DNA from: an uncultured Lachnospiraceae bacterium | GTDB lineage: Bacteria; Bacillota; Clostridia; Lachnospirales; Lachnospiraceae | Assembly (NCBI GenBank): GCA_910585255.1 | Contig: CAJUEI010000132.1 | Span: forward strand, 1 to 10,330 | Length of the DNA stretch: 10,330 bases | Direction: 5' to 3' | Shown: positions 8,700-10,330 of the stretch, in pieces | How positions within the stretch are numbered: position 1 is the stretch's first letter | Layout: each line of letters opens with the position of its first letter | Notes under the pieces: model-generated | What the model was told of the DNA's origin: nothing | Seen by the model: only the letters and a program-made list of their open reading frames with translations | Database searches by the model: none | Translations under genes and position numbers: made by a program

Positions 8700-9197
8700 C
8701 TACAGCCACAGCAATTTTTCCTGCGGCGATATCGTTCCAGATTCTCTTTTCTTAATCTCTCCTAATTCTTCACTCTCTGGCAAAACAATCATAGTTGTCA
8801 CTTCATAGCCTTTTGCACGAATCTTTTCTATATCAAATGTAATCAGAAGCTGTCCCTTTTCCACACGATCTTCTTGTTTTACATGTGGTGTAAATCCGTT
8901 TCCCTCTAACTCTACCGTGTCAATTCCGATATGAAGCATTACACCTATCCCATTATCTCCTGTAATTGCAATCGCATGTCCAGTAGGAAACAATGCCTGC
9001 ACTACTCCACTTAAAGGTGCATATAATTTCCCTTCAGAAGGCTGAATTGCTATTCCATCTCCCATTGATTTTTCTGCAAATGCTTCATCATTTACACTTT
9101 CTAATGGAATCACTTCCCCCGCCAGCGGACTATATACCGCTTTTTCATTTTCTTTGTTTTCTTTCGATTTTTCCCGAAAATGTGAAAAAATACCCAT
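8700..9197 (-). CDS. PTS EIIA, glucose (Crr) family
   Basis: This 165-residue soluble phosphocarrier passes phosphate from HPr to the EIIB domain. The sequence matches the glucose EIIA family: VYSPLAGEVIPLE at 21-33, then GDGIAI at 46-51. H74 (TGHAIAI) and active-site H89 (VMLHIGIDTVEL) sit one position from H75 and H90 of E. coli EIIA-Glc. I chose the start at 9197 (MGIFSHF) because GGAGG lies 8 bases upstream (9206-9210) and the protein then has normal EIIA length. A longer in-frame reading back to 9275 would pass through the leader terminator and lacks homology. It is the first gene of the operon and provides the IIA missing from the EIICB protein. It may also serve other PTS transporters. 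Confidence 0.95.
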   Translation of the reverse strand: MGIFSHFREKSKENKENEKAVYSPLAGEVIPLESVNDEAFAEKSMGDGIAIQPSEGKLYAPLSGVVQALFPTGHAIAITGDNGIGVMLHIGIDTVELEGNGFTPHVKQEDRVEKGQLLITFDIEKIRAKGYEVTTMIVLPESEELGEIKKRESGTISPQEKLLWL

Positions 9198-9205
9198 GTT
9201 TTCTT

Positions 9206-9210
9206 CCTCC
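9206..9210 (-). promoter_or_regulatory. Ribosome binding site deciding the EIIA start
   Basis: On the minus strand AAGGAGGAAG precedes ATG at 9197 with 8 bases between GGAGG and the start. This strong site rules out the longer upstream start at 9275. Confidence 0.85.
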
Positions 9211-9256
9211 TTCTTTTTAATTTTCGAAATAGAAAGACTATTGCTCTTTTCCATAG

Positions 9257-9330
9257 AAAAAGCAGGCTTCCCCAAATCTCTAATTAATGCAAAAATAATA
9301 CACTAATTGAAAGATTTTGGTTAAGCCTGC
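9257..9330 (-). terminator. Leader terminator of the alpha-glucoside operon
   Basis: On the minus strand GCAGGCTT (9330-9323) pairs with AAGCCTGC (9269-9262), followed at once by TTTTT (9261-9257). The stem can continue inward through AAATCT with AGATTT and then AT-rich pairs around AATTA/TAATT. The 5' arm is shared with the 3' half of the RAT, so the two hairpins are mutually exclusive. This is the usual layout of LicT/SacY-type antitermination. Confidence 0.88.
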
Positions 9331-9347
9331 CGAAACAGTAGCATTCC
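9319..9347 (-). promoter_or_regulatory. Ribonucleic antiterminator (RAT), binding site of the LicT-like protein
   Basis: On the minus strand the 29-base element reads GGAATGCTACTG, then TTTCG, then GCAGGCTTAACC. It matches the LicT/SacY/BglG RAT pattern as I recall it (GGATTGTTACTG ... GCAGGCAAAACC) in length, the GG/CC ends, the CTG/CAG upper stem and the GGC. It lies about 13 bases after the expected transcription start and overlaps the leader terminator. The operon encodes the matching protein. Confidence 0.9.
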
Positions 9348-9366
9348 TCATTTCTTTACTATATAA

Positions 9367-9395
9367 ATTATAACGAAAAATACTGCCTTTGTCAA
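9367..9395 (-). promoter_or_regulatory. Consensus sigma-A promoter of the PTS operon
   Basis: On the minus strand TTGACA (9395-9390) and TATAAT (9372-9367) are separated by exactly 17 bases, a perfect match to the housekeeping consensus. Transcription should begin near 9360 and give a leader of about 160 bases holding the RAT and terminator. A strong constitutive promoter fits a system controlled mainly by antitermination. No convincing catabolite-repression operator was seen nearby. Confidence 0.92.
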
Positions 9396-9416
9396 CAGAA
9401 TTTTATAAAATATAGT
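9389..9416 (+). promoter_or_regulatory. Possible divergent promoter facing the hairpin element
   Basis: On the plus strand TTGTCA (9389-9394) and TATAGT (9411-9416) lie 16 bases apart. The -35 box overlaps the -35 box of the leftward PTS promoter. Transcription would start near 9423, just before the long inverted repeat at 9434. The boxes are imperfect, so the call is tentative. Confidence 0.35.
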
Positions 9417-9422
9417 GCAAAT

Positions 9423-9671
9423 TTTGTAAGGACGCCAGAGTGCAGTAAGGCGGCGATATTCCGCTCTCCAGAAAGTAAGAAGCTCTAAAACTTCTGAATT
9501 TAAGTCTCTCCAACCGGACGGACCGGGGTGCAATTCGCCCGTGCTGCGGGCTAAACACACCCCTTTTTCGGGCACAAGTGCCCTCAAATCCTAGGTTATC
9601 GACAGAAGTTTAAGAGCTTCTAACTTTCTTCCGAAGTCACATCGCCGCCTTACTGCACTCTGGCTGTTTTT
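9423..9671 (+). ncRNA. Candidate structured ncRNA: long hairpin element with internal GC-rich hairpins
   Basis: The 24 bases at 9434-9457 are perfectly complementary to 9641-9664. After an internal loop of about 12 by 11 bases, 9470-9496 pairs with 9603-9629 at 25 of 27 positions. The interior holds smaller hairpins: CCGG/CCGG around 9514-9526, GGGGTG (9525-9530) with CACCCC (9558-9563) enclosing GCCCG-TGCTG-CGGGC (9537-9551), and GGGCAC-AA-GTGCCC (9570-9583). The outer stem is followed by TGTTTTTT (9664-9671), as at an intrinsic terminator read on the plus strand. A possible promoter ends about 7 bases before the predicted start. I do not recognise the family. It could instead be a palindromic repeat, a MITE-like element or simply a large terminator. 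The one sizeable open frame here (minus, 9348-9587) overlaps the promoter and looks spurious. Confidence 0.45.
9434..9664. repeat. Long imperfect inverted repeat (231 bp)
   Basis: Two arms of about 63 and 62 bases (9434-9496 and 9603-9664) face each other across a structured centre of about 106 bases. The outermost 24 bases of each arm are perfectly complementary. No target-site duplication is evident at the ends (GAC on the left, TGT on the right). Base composition is clearly richer in GC than the surrounding AT-rich intergenic DNA. A related arm recurs at the right end of the window. Confidence 0.93.
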
Positions 9672-9744
9672 TCTCTCAATCTACCTACGATTTCAACCTT
9701 TACTGCCTTCCCAAACAATTTATTTTACTTCCTCATAGATAAAT

Positions 9745-10236
9745 AAATCAATATTGTTCTGTTGATATATCCTGCTCTACTGAGGAATCTAAACTCGATA
9801 TTATTCTACTAATACATCTATCCTATTCTGCTGAGAAATCTAAACTCGATATTGCTCTGTTGATGCATCTATCCTACTCTGCTGAGAAATCTAAACTCGA
9901 TATTGCTCTGTTGATACATCTATCCTATTCTGCTGAAAAATCTAAACTCGATATTGCTCTGTTGATGCATCTATCCTACTCTGCTGAAAAATCTAAACTC
10001 GATATTGCTCTGTTGATGCATCTATCCTATTCTGCTGAGAAATCTAAACTTGATATTTCTCTGTTGATGCATCTATCCTACTCTGCTGAAAAATCTAAAC
10101 TCGATATTATTCTACTAATACATCTATCCTACTCTGTTAAGAAATCTAAAGCTGGTATGCTTCTACTAATAAATCTATATCGCTTTACCAACAATCCATA
10201 TTATTCTACTAACAAAGCTATCTTGCTAAATAAATC
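9745..10236. repeat. 51-bp tandem repeat array (eight clear units plus degenerate flanks)
   Basis: The string AATCTAAACTCGAT or a close variant recurs at 9786, 9837, 9888, 9939, 9990, 10041, 10092 and 10143, exactly 51 bases apart each time. A shorter variant unit precedes the first (9745-9785, with about 4 bases missing), and a decayed unit follows the last (10194-10236). Central units differ by only a few transitions; outer ones are more diverged. Because 51 is a multiple of three, one plus-strand frame stays open from 9743 to 10306 and would encode repeats of HLSYSAEKSKLDIALLM. No ribosome binding site or convincing start is present, so I do not call a gene. There are no unique spacers, so it is not a CRISPR array. 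The stretch 9672-9744 just before it shows nothing recognisable. Confidence 0.95.
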
Positions 10237-10248
10237 TACAAGCAGGTT

Positions 10249-10330
10249 AAAAACAGCTGGAGTGGGAAAACGATCCCTTGCTGACGTGACTTCGGAGGAA
10301 AGTTAGAAAGTCTTATGCCTCTGTCGATCC
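10249..10330 (-). repeat. Second, inverted and partial copy of the hairpin element's right arm, cut by window edge
   Basis: Plus-strand GTGACTTCGGAGGAAAGTT from 10286 nearly equals the reverse complement of 9622-9640, and similarity continues through CTGTCGAT (10321-10328 against 9597-9604). Before it, AAAAACAGC (about 10249-10257) matches the reverse complement of the T-tract and stem edge at 9662-9670; the 20-30 bases between differ. This copy therefore faces the first one, with its T-tract side towards the tandem array. Its other arm would lie beyond the window. Confidence 0.8.

Noticed and set aside
9198..9275. N-terminal extension of EIIA from an ATG at 9275
   Set aside because: The extension would be encoded across the leader terminator's 3' arm and T-tract, lacks EIIA homology and is replaced by a well-spaced GGAGG start at 9197.
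9348..9587. 79-codon minus-strand open frame in the hairpin region
   Set aside because: It runs through the inverted repeat's left arm, overlaps the consensus PTS promoter, has no Shine-Dalgarno site and shows no protein-family resemblance. The open frame is best explained by chance in GC-rich palindromic DNA.
9434..9664. Insertion sequence or integron attC site
   Set aside because: No transposase or integrase gene and no clear target-site duplication are visible; the element is longer than usual attC sites. A non-autonomous mobile element remains possible but unproven.
9745..10236. CRISPR array
   Set aside because: Units are directly adjacent 51-bp repeats with no unique spacers, and no cas genes are present.
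9860..10306. Repeat-protein gene starting at TTG 9860
   Set aside because: No ribosome binding site precedes the start, the frame is open further upstream without a start codon, and it ends inside the second hairpin copy. Kept as a finding, not a gene.

Overview
The window looks like an accessory metabolic region of a low-GC Gram-positive anaerobe, most likely a Lachnospiraceae-type Clostridia (Bacillota). The evidence is AT-rich coding sequence, strong GGAGG-type ribosome binding sites, tight operons, intrinsic terminators, a dedicated alpha-glucoside PTS and a LicT/BglG antitermination switch. The genus cannot be named from this sequence alone.

Left block (1-4690, plus strand): one apparent operon of five genes, entering the window already in progress. 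They are an NCS1 (cytosine/purine/hydantoin-type) permease lacking its N-terminus, a short M29-fold metalloenzyme overlapping it by 4 bp, a DUF917 protein (S-methyl-thiohydantoin desulfurase family), a PfkB/fructokinase-type sugar kinase, and a DUF4867-like protein. Together they suggest uptake and breakdown of an N-heterocyclic or amide compound, possibly carrying a sugar. The true substrate is unknown. A hairpin terminator at 4732-4781 separates this operon from the convergent one.

Centre block (4808-9395, minus strand): a complete alpha-glucoside utilisation operon read leftward. A consensus promoter (TTGACA-17-TATAAT) leads into a leader with a ribonucleic antiterminator (RAT) overlapping an intrinsic terminator. 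It is followed by a glucose-type EIIA, a LicT/BglG antiterminator, an alpha-glucoside EIICB and a GH4 6-phospho-alpha-glucosidase. The antiterminator should open its own leader when substrate is available. EIIA and EIICB then import and phosphorylate the sugar, and GlvA hydrolyses the phospho-disaccharide.

Right block (9396-10330): about 900 bp without a convincing protein gene, but highly structured. A 231-bp imperfect inverted repeat with GC-rich internal hairpins is followed by a T-tract and preceded by a possible divergent promoter, so it is a candidate structured ncRNA. Next comes a 51-bp tandem array of eight clear units plus degenerate flanks, which stays open in one reading frame. At the right edge lies a second, oppositely oriented copy of one arm of the first inverted repeat, cut by the window end. 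This repeat-rich stretch is the least explained part of the window.
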